Source: Pedosphaera sp.
GTDB taxonomy: Bacteria; Verrucomicrobiota; Verrucomicrobiia; Limisphaerales; UBA9464
DNA length: 64,000 nt
Assembly: GCA_009695205.1 (NCBI GenBank)
Contig: SIBK01000006.1
Coordinates: 1 to 64,000, forward strand
Direction: 5' to 3'
The notes under the pieces are model-generated. The model was not told where the DNA came from, searched no databases, and saw only the letters and a list, made by a program, of their open reading frames with translations. A program made the translations under genes and the position numbers. Below, piece after piece: positions 1 through 7,341 of this stretch (the first letter of the stretch is position 1; each line of letters starts with the position of its first letter).

Positions 1-138
1 GTCGAAGGTCTCAACAATAAGATTCGAGTGACTACCAGACGGGCCTATGGTTTTAGAACCTTTCGCGCTCTGGAAGTGGCTCTCTATCATTCACTCGGGA
101 AACTACCCGAGCCAACTCCTACCCACAGATTCTGCTAG
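1..138 (+). CDS. ISL3-like transposase, C-terminal end (partial)
   Basis: The frame is open from the first base to a TAG at 136-138 and gives 45 residues starting VEGLNNKIRVTTRRAYGFRT. The E-G-L-N-N-K, R-R-A-Y-G-F and A-L-Y-H-S-L-G-K-L-P-E-P elements match the C-terminal end of DDE transposases of the ISL3 (IS204/IS1001/IS1096/IS1165) type as I know the family. The gene starts to the left of the window, so intactness cannot be judged. No clear terminal inverted repeat could be assigned after the stop. Family assignment rests on this short tail only. Confidence 0.72.
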   Translation, partial: VEGLNNKIRVTTRRAYGFRTFRALEVALYHSLGKLPEPTPTHRFC

Positions 139-291
139 CGAAGCCTAATCCGCATGGTTAGCGATTTACCGATTTTTTACGTTTGCCAGCACGTGGAAGA
201 TGCTTGGAGCAAAGCTGCGGAGCAGCGCACGTTCACCAACAAGATGGGGATGCGCCCCAGCCGTTCTCATTTTCGAAAAGAATACGCCAGT

Positions 292-330
292 CCTCACCCC
301 AACCGTCTCCCGCAGGAGAGGGAGAAGCAG
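292..330. repeat. Degenerate CTCTCCC/GGGAGAG-type dispersed repeat
   Basis: This stretch follows the pattern of the widespread bacterial REP-like repeat with a CCTCACCCC lead and CTCTCCC...GGGAGAG arms, but with mismatches. The best stem left is TCTCC (306-310) with GGAGA (315-319) and a four-base loop. It lies between the transposase end and the isochorismatase stop codon. The assignment is from pattern memory, and only one copy lies in this window. Confidence 0.4.
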
Positions 331-338
331 TGAGCAGC

Positions 339-1271
339 TTAGCGCGAGCCGGGGTTCGGGCGGACATCCTCGGCGAATCGGAAACGGGGCCGCCCGGTCA
401 GATCTGAGCTGGTGAAGGACGGGCACCAGTGCTGTTCAACATGCTGCACGACCAGATCGGTGCCTGTGAAATGATCGACGCCAGGCGGACGTTCTGGATT
501 ATACATCGTGTCGGTGAGATCGCGCATGAGTGCGACCTGTTTGCCGAGGTAGACCATCTGTCGGATCGCGAAAGGGCGTCCCAATACGCACATGTTCAGA
601 TGCACTCCGCACAAGATCACGTGGTCGATGCCGCGTTCCGCGAGGAGATTCCAGATCTCCTGTCCGTTGTCGCTGAGGGCGTCCTCTGGGGCGAGTTCAA
701 GTGTCGCTATCTGGCGGGTCCAGGCTTCGCGCACGGTGCATTTTTGGCCGACACAAGAGCAACCCATGTCCGTGTCATCAATTGGAAGCACTCGCTCGCG
801 TTTGGGATCTGTCCAGCACCACGTTGTGCCCCAGCGTTCGGCGGTGGCCAACGGAACCGGAGTCGGAGCAAACGGTGCGGCTAGGGCCCGCTTCCGTTGC
901 TGAGTATCCTTATAGAAGCCAGTGACGCTGCTCGGAGCATGGATAACGAACACTCCCCGCGCCCGGGCTTGCTTGAGCAGAACGTTCATCGGTCCGGCAA
1001 GCTCACCGACCCGGCGCGAGGCGGACTTGCACCAGTGATCGTCCCACATGTCACAGACAATGATCGCCGTCTGCTTCGGATCCCACTCCACGGCGTGCAC
1101 ACTCTCCGAAGGCGGGCGGGGTGGAGTGGCGCTTCGGGAGCGCAGATTCAACTTCAATGAGGATTCAGCTCCGGAGGCGGGAATAATCGAATTCATGAGG
1201 TACGCAAGAAGGAGCACGAAACAGGGGGGAAACAGGTTGATTCGACTCCTGAACAGGGCGGGGATGTTCAT
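339..1271 (-). CDS. Secreted isochorismatase/nicotinamidase-family hydrolase
   Basis: The 310-residue product opens with a hydrophobic export signal (about residues 1-35) and then a cysteine-hydrolase fold. The first motif, IIVCDMWDDHW, carries the conserved Asp (about residue 74), and GVHLNMCVLGRP holds the nucleophilic Cys (about 228). The family cleaves amide or vinyl-ether bonds with an Asp-Lys-Cys triad. The later stretch RDLTDTMYNP, then HFTGTDLVV, is typical of the PVC-group subfamily. The substrate is unknown. A TTG 33 bases upstream (1304) is an alternative start, but ATG at 1271 puts the signal peptide at the N-terminus. It is divergent from the Crp/Fnr gene. Confidence 0.85.
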   Translation of the reverse strand: MNIPALFRSRINLFPPCFVLLLAYLMNSIIPASGAESSLKLNLRSRSATPPRPPSESVHAVEWDPKQTAIIVCDMWDDHWCKSASRRVGELAGPMNVLLKQARARGVFVIHAPSSVTGFYKDTQQRKRALAAPFAPTPVPLATAERWGTTWCWTDPKRERVLPIDDTDMGCSCVGQKCTVREAWTRQIATLELAPEDALSDNGQEIWNLLAERGIDHVILCGVHLNMCVLGRPFAIRQMVYLGKQVALMRDLTDTMYNPERPPGVDHFTGTDLVVQHVEQHWCPSFTSSDLTGRPRFRFAEDVRPNPGSR

Positions 1272-1439
1272 GAGCGTGATCTTAAGCCGAAGTGCCGTCC
1301 GCAAGGAAGCCCCACGTGAGGCATTTTAGTTCAGAGAGTGACGTCAGGGAGAATCGTCGTCGTCGGGCAACGGATTTGCGTGGAGAAGCAGCCGTTAGGC
1401 TCAGGAGCGCCCACCTCGCTGCGCGATGCTGATTCATTG

Positions 1440-1462
1440 AAGAAACTTTCCATGAGTTTCTT
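1440..1462. promoter_or_regulatory. Perfect 8-bp inverted repeat upstream of Crp/Fnr gene
   Basis: AAGAAACT (1440-1447) and AGTTTCTT (1455-1462) are exact reverse complements separated by 7 bases. The repeat lies in the roughly 290-base divergent region between the secreted isochorismatase and the Crp/Fnr regulator, about 100 bases upstream of the regulator's likely start. Its size fits a dimer operator or a small RNA hairpin. It does not match the canonical Crp or Fnr half-sites. A role as autoregulatory site is inference. Confidence 0.35.
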
Positions 1463-1562
1463 AAGAGTCCTGAGGAACTGGGGGCTAATCCGATGGTCAA
1501 TAACCGGTGTGGCAGCTGGGATGTTTACTTCTGGCGCAGAAGCGATTAAGCCTCTGGCCGGC

Positions 1563-2282
1563 ATGATGACCTCACGGAGTGAACTCCAACAAATCGGAAT
1601 AGTTAACGCGCTGCGAAGCTGTCAGCTCTTCGCTGGGATTTCCTCGCCGGAGTTGAACGCCATCGCTGAGGTCGCCGTCTTGAAATCGATCGCCAAAGGC
1701 AGCTATCTTTTCCACGAAGGGGATCCGTCCCTCGGCTTCTACATTGTGCAGACCGGGGCGATCAACGTGCATCGGGTCAGCGGAGCCGGGAAGGAGCAGG
1801 TCATCCATGTCTTCCGAGGCGGTGAATCATTCGCCGAAGGAACGCTCGCCAAGGACAAAGGCTATCCGGCGGACGAGCGCGCCGTGGAAGGGTCGCAGGT
1901 TTTGCTCGTGCTAAAGGGCGGTATTCTAGCGCTCCTACGGCGGCAACCGGAGCTCGCGTTGCGGATGCTCGGCTCCATGAGCGGGCATCTTCGTATTCTC
2001 GTCGGACAACTCAAAGACCTGACGATGAAAGATTTCGAGACGCGACTCTCCAACTTGCTGGTCAAACGCTGCCCCAATCCCGCCAGCGACAAATCGGTGA
2101 AGATCGAACTCTCCATGACCAAGCGCGTCCTGGCTGCGGAGCTCGGCACCGTGAGCGAAATGTTTTCCCGCACGCTCGCTAAGTTTCGCGAGCAGGGCCT
2201 CATCGAGGTTAACGGCAAGACTGTCACGGTGCTTAGCCCGGCGAAACTCACCTCTCAGCTTAGGAGAAATCTCGGGGAATGA
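1563..2282 (+). CDS. Crp/Fnr-family transcriptional regulator
   Basis: The 239-residue protein has an N-terminal cyclic-nucleotide-binding-type beta-roll (LFHEGDPSLGFYIVQTGAINV, then GGESFAEGTLAKD) and a C-terminal winged helix (LSMTKRVLAAELGTVSEMFSRTL). The Arg that binds the cAMP phosphate in E. coli Crp is not visible: the matching stretch reads GYPADERAVEGS, closer to Dnr/Fnr-like sensors. No N-terminal Cys cluster for an Fe-S centre is seen. The signal is therefore unknown. The frame stays open back to 1338, but that extension has no domain character, and ATG 1563 or 1566 gives the usual family length. Confidence 0.85.
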   Translation: MMTSRSELQQIGIVNALRSCQLFAGISSPELNAIAEVAVLKSIAKGSYLFHEGDPSLGFYIVQTGAINVHRVSGAGKEQVIHVFRGGESFAEGTLAKDKGYPADERAVEGSQVLLVLKGGILALLRRQPELALRMLGSMSGHLRILVGQLKDLTMKDFETRLSNLLVKRCPNPASDKSVKIELSMTKRVLAAELGTVSEMFSRTLAKFREQGLIEVNGKTVTVLSPAKLTSQLRRNLGE

Positions 2283-2361
2283 ACCGGGGGCTTCGGACCC
2301 AGAGGATCAGGACTCCAGAGGATTCTGCGGCGGGAGAAAACGGGAGCGGCCGGCGACGTCC

Positions 2362-3750
2362 TCACCGTTCCGCACTTGTCCGAGCAGAAGCCCTGGGCGT
2401 GCGCCGGAACAGGAACGTCGTCTCCGGTTTCACCAGACGATCCCCGATCTCGAGCACCGGATAGACGAGGAAGTTGATCGGGCCATTGGCCGGCCCCGGC
2501 TCGATCACGAGATCACGCCCCCGGCTGAACTCGATCCGGTTGGCCGGATGATGGCCGAAGTAGTATTGGGCCAGGCTCGAATGCTTGTCGGCTTCGCTGA
2601 TGTCCACCGGCCACCACTTGCCCTCGGTGAAGAATTCGGCCCAGCAATGGTAGCCGTCAATGCCGCCGTCATTGCGCTCGGAGGGAATCGCCGCGCCGAT
2701 GGCGAACCGAGCCGGGATGTGCGCCGCGCGGGCGAGGGCGATGAAGTAGGCGTGGAAGTCGGAGCAGTTGCCGGAGCGAGCATCGCAGGCGTACACGGCG
2801 TCACCGCGGCCCCAGCCAGAACCGTATTTGGCGTAGCGCAGACGTTCGATCACATGGTTGTAAAGCGCGCGGGCGCGGTAGAGGTCGGTGGCGTGGCCGC
2901 GGGTGACTTCCTGGGCGATACTCTGGAAGTTTTCGTTGAGCGGCACTAGAAGCTCCGAAGCCAGGTAGCCCTCGGGCCCGGTCCCGGCATCGTAGTAAGG
3001 CGACTTCTCGGTCCGGAGGATCCGGTAACGGACTTCGACCGTCTGGCCGCTGGCGGCGGCGTTTGGTTCGAAGAAGAGAACCTTGTTACCGTGAGCTGGC
3101 TCGGTGAGTTCCCGCACCTGGCACGGCGCTGTGATGCCGCGAACTTCGACGGTCTGAAATTGATCCGGCTGGGCGAGGGGCAGCCACATTCGCGCGGTGT
3201 TGGTGATGAGCGGTAGCTTGACGCGATAGGTAAATTCGAACGCGTCGGTGCCCTTGACGACACCCAGCAAACGAGGGGTGGCCTGCGTCACAGGCACACG
3301 CCGCCAGGTGCCATTGCTTCGCTGGTCCCAGGTGTAGAGCGGCTGCGCGTTGATCTTGTGAACGTGCGTCTCCCTAACCGTCATGGCTCCCGGCGGGCCG
3401 GAGAGGAAAAAATCCACGTCGTAGATTGGTCCCTGGGTGCCCACAAGATCCACGCACGCGAAGTGCCGCGCCGGGCCGAGGGTGGCGAGGTATTCAGTAT
3501 GAACGCGAACGAGTTTGAGCTTCAGATCGCCGCCCCTGAATGGCACCTGAAAGAAGCCGGCACTCGCCCGGGATTTCCCTTCGATGTGCTGCTCGATGGC
3601 AGCCTGGATGTCGGTCGTGACGAGGCTGGACACCGACTCGGCACCGACGGGCGCACGCTGAGCTTGGCGGTGGGCGCACGAGGTCGCTGGCAAGCTGACG
3701 CCGAGTAGCGACACGGCGACTAACGCCCCGGCCGAGATTCTGGTTCGCAC
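2362..3750 (-). CDS. Transglutaminase-like periplasmic lipoprotein
   Basis: The 462-residue protein starts VRTRISAGALVAVSLLGVSL and has a possible lipobox ending PATSC (Cys about 25), so it is probably an exported lipoprotein. The C-terminal half carries a complete transglutaminase/protease triad: Cys in GNCSDFH (about 329), His in GYHCW (about 368) and Asp in WWPVDIS (about 383). Bacterial members usually act as peptidases or amidases in the envelope, but the substrate here is not predictable. A longer frame begins with TTG at 3864, but it would run through the small lipoprotein gene, so GTG 3750 is preferred. It is convergent with the Crp/Fnr gene. Confidence 0.83.
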   Translation of the reverse strand: MRTRISAGALVAVSLLGVSLPATSCAHRQAQRAPVGAESVSSLVTTDIQAAIEQHIEGKSRASAGFFQVPFRGGDLKLKLVRVHTEYLATLGPARHFACVDLVGTQGPIYDVDFFLSGPPGAMTVRETHVHKINAQPLYTWDQRSNGTWRRVPVTQATPRLLGVVKGTDAFEFTYRVKLPLITNTARMWLPLAQPDQFQTVEVRGITAPCQVRELTEPAHGNKVLFFEPNAAASGQTVEVRYRILRTEKSPYYDAGTGPEGYLASELLVPLNENFQSIAQEVTRGHATDLYRARALYNHVIERLRYAKYGSGWGRGDAVYACDARSGNCSDFHAYFIALARAAHIPARFAIGAAIPSERNDGGIDGYHCWAEFFTEGKWWPVDISEADKHSSLAQYYFGHHPANRIEFSRGRDLVIEPGPANGPINFLVYPVLEIGDRLVKPETTFLFRRTPRASARTSAER

Positions 3751-3793
3751 GGGAATGGGTTGGGAGGGCAAGCCGAGGTCGCACTCGTGCCTA

Positions 3794-3937
3794 CTATTTG
3801 GGATGTTCCGCGTTCTTCGGATGTTCACCAGCGGGATGTTCGTGACTGGTCTTGCACGCGGCAAAGGTCAGCACGGCAACGAATCCCAGCAAGGCGAGCC
3901 GTGCGGATGCCTTCAGACGGAAGTGATGGTTTTTCAT
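3794..3937 (-). CDS. Small EHP-rich lipoprotein (47 aa)
   Basis: This short frame encodes 47 residues: a basic N-terminus (MKNHHFRLK), a hydrophobic stretch, a lipobox ending LTFAAC (Cys 28), and a mature tail of about 19 residues containing three EHP triplets (HEHPAGEHPKNAEHPK). I recall similar tiny lipoproteins recurring in Verrucomicrobia. His-rich tails can bind metals, but that is inference. It ends 43 bases before the GTG start of the transglutaminase-like gene, on the same strand, so the two may be cotranscribed. No strong ribosome-binding site precedes the ATG. Confidence 0.68.
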   Translation of the reverse strand: MKNHHFRLKASARLALLGFVAVLTFAACKTSHEHPAGEHPKNAEHPK

Positions 3938-3951
3938 GGTGATCTTGTAAC

Positions 3952-5424
3952 TTACGGAGCTGTCGAAAGCGCATTGAGTATGGCCACCATTCCCAGAGTG
4001 TCGAGGCCGCAGTAATCCTCCAACTGCCTGCGGATTTTCGCCCGCTCGAATTTTGAAACATCGCCAAACGTCACGCGCAGAAATTCTCGACTGGCCACCC
4101 CGCCTTCCTGAATTTCAAGGCCTACGTAGCTTTTTTTGGTCAGCACCGGCAGCACTGCCTTGAGGCTCACGCTTCCTGACTGGTCGGGGTGGTAGTAGTT
4201 GAACGCGCGGAACGGCTCCAGCAGGTCAATGATCCTCTCCGGCACAGCCGCGAACCAATTCGAATAGTCCGGCAGCAGGTCACAGCACGCCTTCAAGCGA
4301 TCGATTTCAAACGAGGCGTTGTAAACTACGATGGATCCATCGCCGGGCAATTTCTCCGCCAATTCACGCATGAAGTCCGGGCGTGGATCACGGGCGTCTC
4401 GCGCCAAAAACGAACGGTGCACCGGCCTGGCTCCAGGTGCCGCCACGACGTGGAGCGAAAATTGAAACGGAACCTGCTCGTAGGGTTTGGAGTGGTTGAT
4501 CAGGGGAATCGCGCTCGCGAAGGTTTCGAAGTCCATGAAGGTCAGTGGATATTTGAGCAGCTTCAGGAACGACTGGACGGCCTTCGAGTCCACGTGCGGT
4601 TTGCCGGAGCGCGCCGAGTTCCACTGGATGAGCTGGCGGCCGGTGAGATTGGCCGTTTCCGGGATATCGGCGATCTTCGTGATGCCTTCGTTGATTAGGG
4701 TGAATCCGTGCGCCCCCACCCGGTAGAGGGCGAGCACGCTGTTGTGCTTAGGCAGAAAGTTCCAGCAGGTCGAGGTGAGCAGGCAGTGATACGGATCGGT
4801 GCAATGTCTGCCGATGCGCACCGGGGGAAAAGTTGTCCGGGCGATCACTGCGAGCATCTCGGCCACTTTGGCGGGGACAGCGGACACCAGTGGCGCGATG
4901 ATCTCGGACAGGTCAACCTTGGTGAAATATTTCGGAGGGTCAATTTCGCCCTGACGCACGTACTCGTTGTTGATGTGCAGCAGAAACGTCTTGCGAATCT
5001 TGAGTCCGGCGTTGGTGAACACGTGCTTCTGGAAGGCGAGGTCATGGTGGTTGATGGCCTTGACCTTGGTAGCGCTTTTTACCTCCAGGATATCCCACTG
5101 GCGGAGGCCGACCGGTACGAGAATGTCAGCGCGGGCATAGCAGTCGGTGATTTTGCACGCTGCCTCGAACAGCGGACGTCGGAAAGGGAGAGCGTCCTGG
5201 GTATACTGAGCGACCTGATCCAGTTCCAAAACGCCCTCTGCGATCTCGATGCCGTTGGGGAAGAGTTTCTTGGCCAGCGCGCCGACCTCGCGGCCCTGAT
5301 CGAAGATGGCCTTCTGCCCGTCCTCGGGTTCGGGGATTTCCTCGCGGGCGTTGAAGCGGTGCCAGAGCAACTTAGGGCACTGGAGCCCCATTAGGTAGGT
5401 GGATTTGGAGAGCAGAGCGTTCAC
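3952..5424 (-). CDS. DUF2779 protein: RecB/Cas4-like nuclease fused to DEDD exonuclease-like domain
   Basis: The 490-residue protein has two nuclease-type halves. The N-terminal half carries PD-(D/E)XK residues (Asp 100 in ARADILVP, Glu 114 and Lys 116 in ILEVKS). It also has four cysteines (16, 208, 214, 220) spaced like the Fe-S cluster of Cas4/AddB nucleases. The C-terminal half has the DEDD pattern of RNase H-fold exonucleases (Asp 298 and Glu 300 in MDFET, Asp 375 in SFEID, Asp 475 in CGLDT). The whole matches the DUF2779 family. The target (DNA or RNA) is unknown. No cas genes or CRISPR array lie nearby. It is followed on the same strand by the EHP lipoprotein gene. Confidence 0.82.
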   Translation of the reverse strand: MNALLSKSTYLMGLQCPKLLWHRFNAREEIPEPEDGQKAIFDQGREVGALAKKLFPNGIEIAEGVLELDQVAQYTQDALPFRRPLFEAACKITDCYARADILVPVGLRQWDILEVKSATKVKAINHHDLAFQKHVFTNAGLKIRKTFLLHINNEYVRQGEIDPPKYFTKVDLSEIIAPLVSAVPAKVAEMLAVIARTTFPPVRIGRHCTDPYHCLLTSTCWNFLPKHNSVLALYRVGAHGFTLINEGITKIADIPETANLTGRQLIQWNSARSGKPHVDSKAVQSFLKLLKYPLTFMDFETFASAIPLINHSKPYEQVPFQFSLHVVAAPGARPVHRSFLARDARDPRPDFMRELAEKLPGDGSIVVYNASFEIDRLKACCDLLPDYSNWFAAVPERIIDLLEPFRAFNYYHPDQSGSVSLKAVLPVLTKKSYVGLEIQEGGVASREFLRVTFGDVSKFERAKIRRQLEDYCGLDTLGMVAILNALSTAP

Positions 5425-5526
5425 GCGGGCGGGTCATCGTCAGCCGAGTACACGTAAATGGACAGGTCAGAATGGCGCGCCAGGGCAAATGCAAGGGGTC
5501 GCCGGGTATATGGTGAGTTCCAGGTG

Positions 5527-6408
5527 CTAGAGGATGCGCTCAAAATTTAACGCGAACCAGGCAATCAAAGCGGCCACCAATCCCCCGGCGATCAGAACTG
5601 CGAGGAGCCAGCCCCACCAACTAAGGGGAATCCGGAGTGGGGAGGCATCCGCACCGGCCTCCTTACGGAGATACAGGCGCCAGGCGGCGAGGAGGACGAG
5701 AAAGCCGAGAGCGACCAGAAGAGGGACAGAAATCGCACCCGTGAGCTGTTCCCAGAGTGATTCCTCAAGCCAAAGGCCGAGTCGAAGTGTGCCGAGAGCT
5801 ACCAAGCTGCCCCAGACCCATGCGGAAAAGGCCACGGTACGTGTGCGTGCAAGCGCTGCCATGCTAAAGCTGGAAGCGAAGACTGTGAAGGGAAAGACGA
5901 CCACCAGGCTGTATAGAAGCCGGGGTTGACGCACCTGAAGGCCCTGAAGGCCCTGGATGAGCCCTGTGTTTAGGAATAGCCGGTTCAGGATGTCGGAGAG
6001 ATTGAGGTTCAAGGCGGCGAGAGTCATGCCGGTGAACAAAAGGAGAGAGCCACCGCCGAACAACAATCGGCTCGAGAACCGTTCGCTTCGAGTGGGAGGC
6101 ATCGACAGCATGAATTCTTCACAACCGTGAATCACGTCGGCACCGGCGAAGGCAGGAGCAGCGACCAAGGCATATAGGATAGGAAAAAGCACAACCCAGA
6201 GAGGTTGGGCGACGAGTGGAAGCAGCCAGATGACGGCCAACCAGCACAGCAAGAAAAAAAGGAAAAGGCGGCTGTGAGCAAACCATTCAGACCAGAGCAA
6301 AGTTCCGATCCGACGGAGTCTCTGAAAGCGGTGTAGGGGGAGAATATTCGCCTGTTCGGCCGCTGTCTTGCTCCCGATGACGGTGAGTGGAATTGGGGAG
6401 CGGCTCAT
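5527..6408 (-). CDS. Multi-pass membrane protein, probable ABC-2-type permease
   Basis: The 293-residue protein has about six hydrophobic segments, including LFLFFLLCWLAVIWLLPLVA, a run around LLFGGGSLLLFTGMTLAAL, and a final segment near the C-terminus (LLAVLIAGGLVAALIAWFAL). It has no motif I can name with certainty. Its place as the last gene of the operon with a GntR regulator and an ABC ATPase makes an ABC-2-like permease the best guess. A GTG at 6417, directly after the stop of the pseudopilin-like gene, is an alternative start to the ATG at 6408. Confidence 0.7.
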   Translation of the reverse strand: MSRSPIPLTVIGSKTAAEQANILPLHRFQRLRRIGTLLWSEWFAHSRLFLFFLLCWLAVIWLLPLVAQPLWVVLFPILYALVAAPAFAGADVIHGCEEFMLSMPPTRSERFSSRLLFGGGSLLLFTGMTLAALNLNLSDILNRLFLNTGLIQGLQGLQVRQPRLLYSLVVVFPFTVFASSFSMAALARTRTVAFSAWVWGSLVALGTLRLGLWLEESLWEQLTGAISVPLLVALGFLVLLAAWRLYLRKEAGADASPLRIPLSWWGWLLAVLIAGGLVAALIAWFALNFERIL

Positions 6409-6417
6409 CCTCGGCAC

Positions 6418-7341
6418 CTATTTTCCCAAAGGGGTCCACTGGTCTGAGTAGTATTCCCAGGGGTAGTCGTCGATCCGGATGGGAATGAGTGGAGAACCCA
6501 CTCCCATTTCGTTCCCGTGGAAGAGTCGGCGCGAAACAACAGCACCATCCCGCTGTGCGCGGAGGGTGAGTCCTTCCCAGGCGAGAAACGGTTGACGTTC
6601 GATGATGGCAAGACGGGAAGGGTCTGAAATGCGAACGCCATGGAGTTCACAGACGCTGATGCCGGTTAACGTACCACCGATTTGAAGGAGATGGCGCCAG
6701 GCGGGTTTGACCCAGAATAGAGGGTGCAGATAGGAGAAGGGCCGGGATTCCTGGGTGACGATGAGTTCCTGTTCCCAGCTCAGTTCTTCGATGTCCTTGT
6801 TAACAGCGAACTTGGCGGGTTGTTGCGAGTGATTGACTAAATTGCCCCAGGCATCATTGGTCTTGCCAACCGTACCCGCTGTCCCCCGCCGGACCGGATC
6901 CTGCGGACACAGCAATGATCGCGGGTTGGGCAGGATAGCAGGCTTACGGGCGAGGGAACTTAACGAACGGGGGCGTTTGCCAATTTCATCAAGGTATAAC
7001 TCCGAGGCGAGGATGATTTGACGCAAATTTCCGAGGCAGACAGTCTGCCGGGATTTTTTCTGAGCGGCCGCGATCGCCGACAAAAGCAGGGTGGCGAGGA
7101 TCGCCATCATCGCGATTACCGTGAGGAGTTCGATGAGGGTGAAACCGCGAAGTTGGGAGATGTGGCGAGGCGCAACGAAGCCGCCTTCTCGAATATTCGG
7201 GAAGGATGCGGCCCCGTTATCTATATACGACGGGGCTAAGGCTGAACGGGTATGTGCCAAAGGCCGTAGCTGCTGCGAGGGACCCATAGGCCACTCGCGG
7301 CGGATGCGCCACTTGAAGGCCAGTTGACCCAGAGACTGCAT
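6418..7341 (-). CDS. Pseudopilin-like protein with GFTLIELL signal
   Basis: This protein of up to 307 residues has a type IV prepilin cleavage motif ([20 protein letters not shown]) about 65 residues from the first possible start. The hydrophobic helix is followed by the QKKSRQTVCLGNLRQI stretch common to Verrucomicrobia/Planctomycetes prepilin-like proteins. The leader is unusually long because the frame overlaps the end of the beta-propeller gene by about 100 bases. The ATG at 7341 has a GGAAAG-like ribosome-binding site; ATG 7287 is an alternative. The body is not recognised and lacks a clear GDGH motif. Being inside an ABC operon suggests a dedicated role there. Confidence 0.78.
   Translation of the reverse strand: MQSLGQLAFKWRIRREWPMGPSQQLRPLAHTRSALAPSYIDNGAASFPNIREGGFVAPRHISQLRGFTLIELLTVIAMMAILATLLLSAIAAAQKKSRQTVCLGNLRQIILASELYLDEIGKRPRSLSSLARKPAILPNPRSLLCPQDPVRRGTAGTVGKTNDAWGNLVNHSQQPAKFAVNKDIEELSWEQELIVTQESRPFSYLHPLFWVKPAWRHLLQIGGTLTGISVCELHGVRISDPSRLAIIERQPFLAWEGLTLRAQRDGAVVSRRLFHGNEMGVGSPLIPIRIDDYPWEYYSDQWTPLGK

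Noticed and set aside
1338..1562. N-terminal extension of the Crp/Fnr gene
   Set aside because: The 75 extra codons do not resemble a domain and run through the inverted repeat; family length fits the start at 1563.
3952..5424. Cas4-like protein as part of a CRISPR-Cas system
   Set aside because: No other cas-like genes and no repeat-spacer array exist anywhere in the window; the full-length match is to DUF2779.
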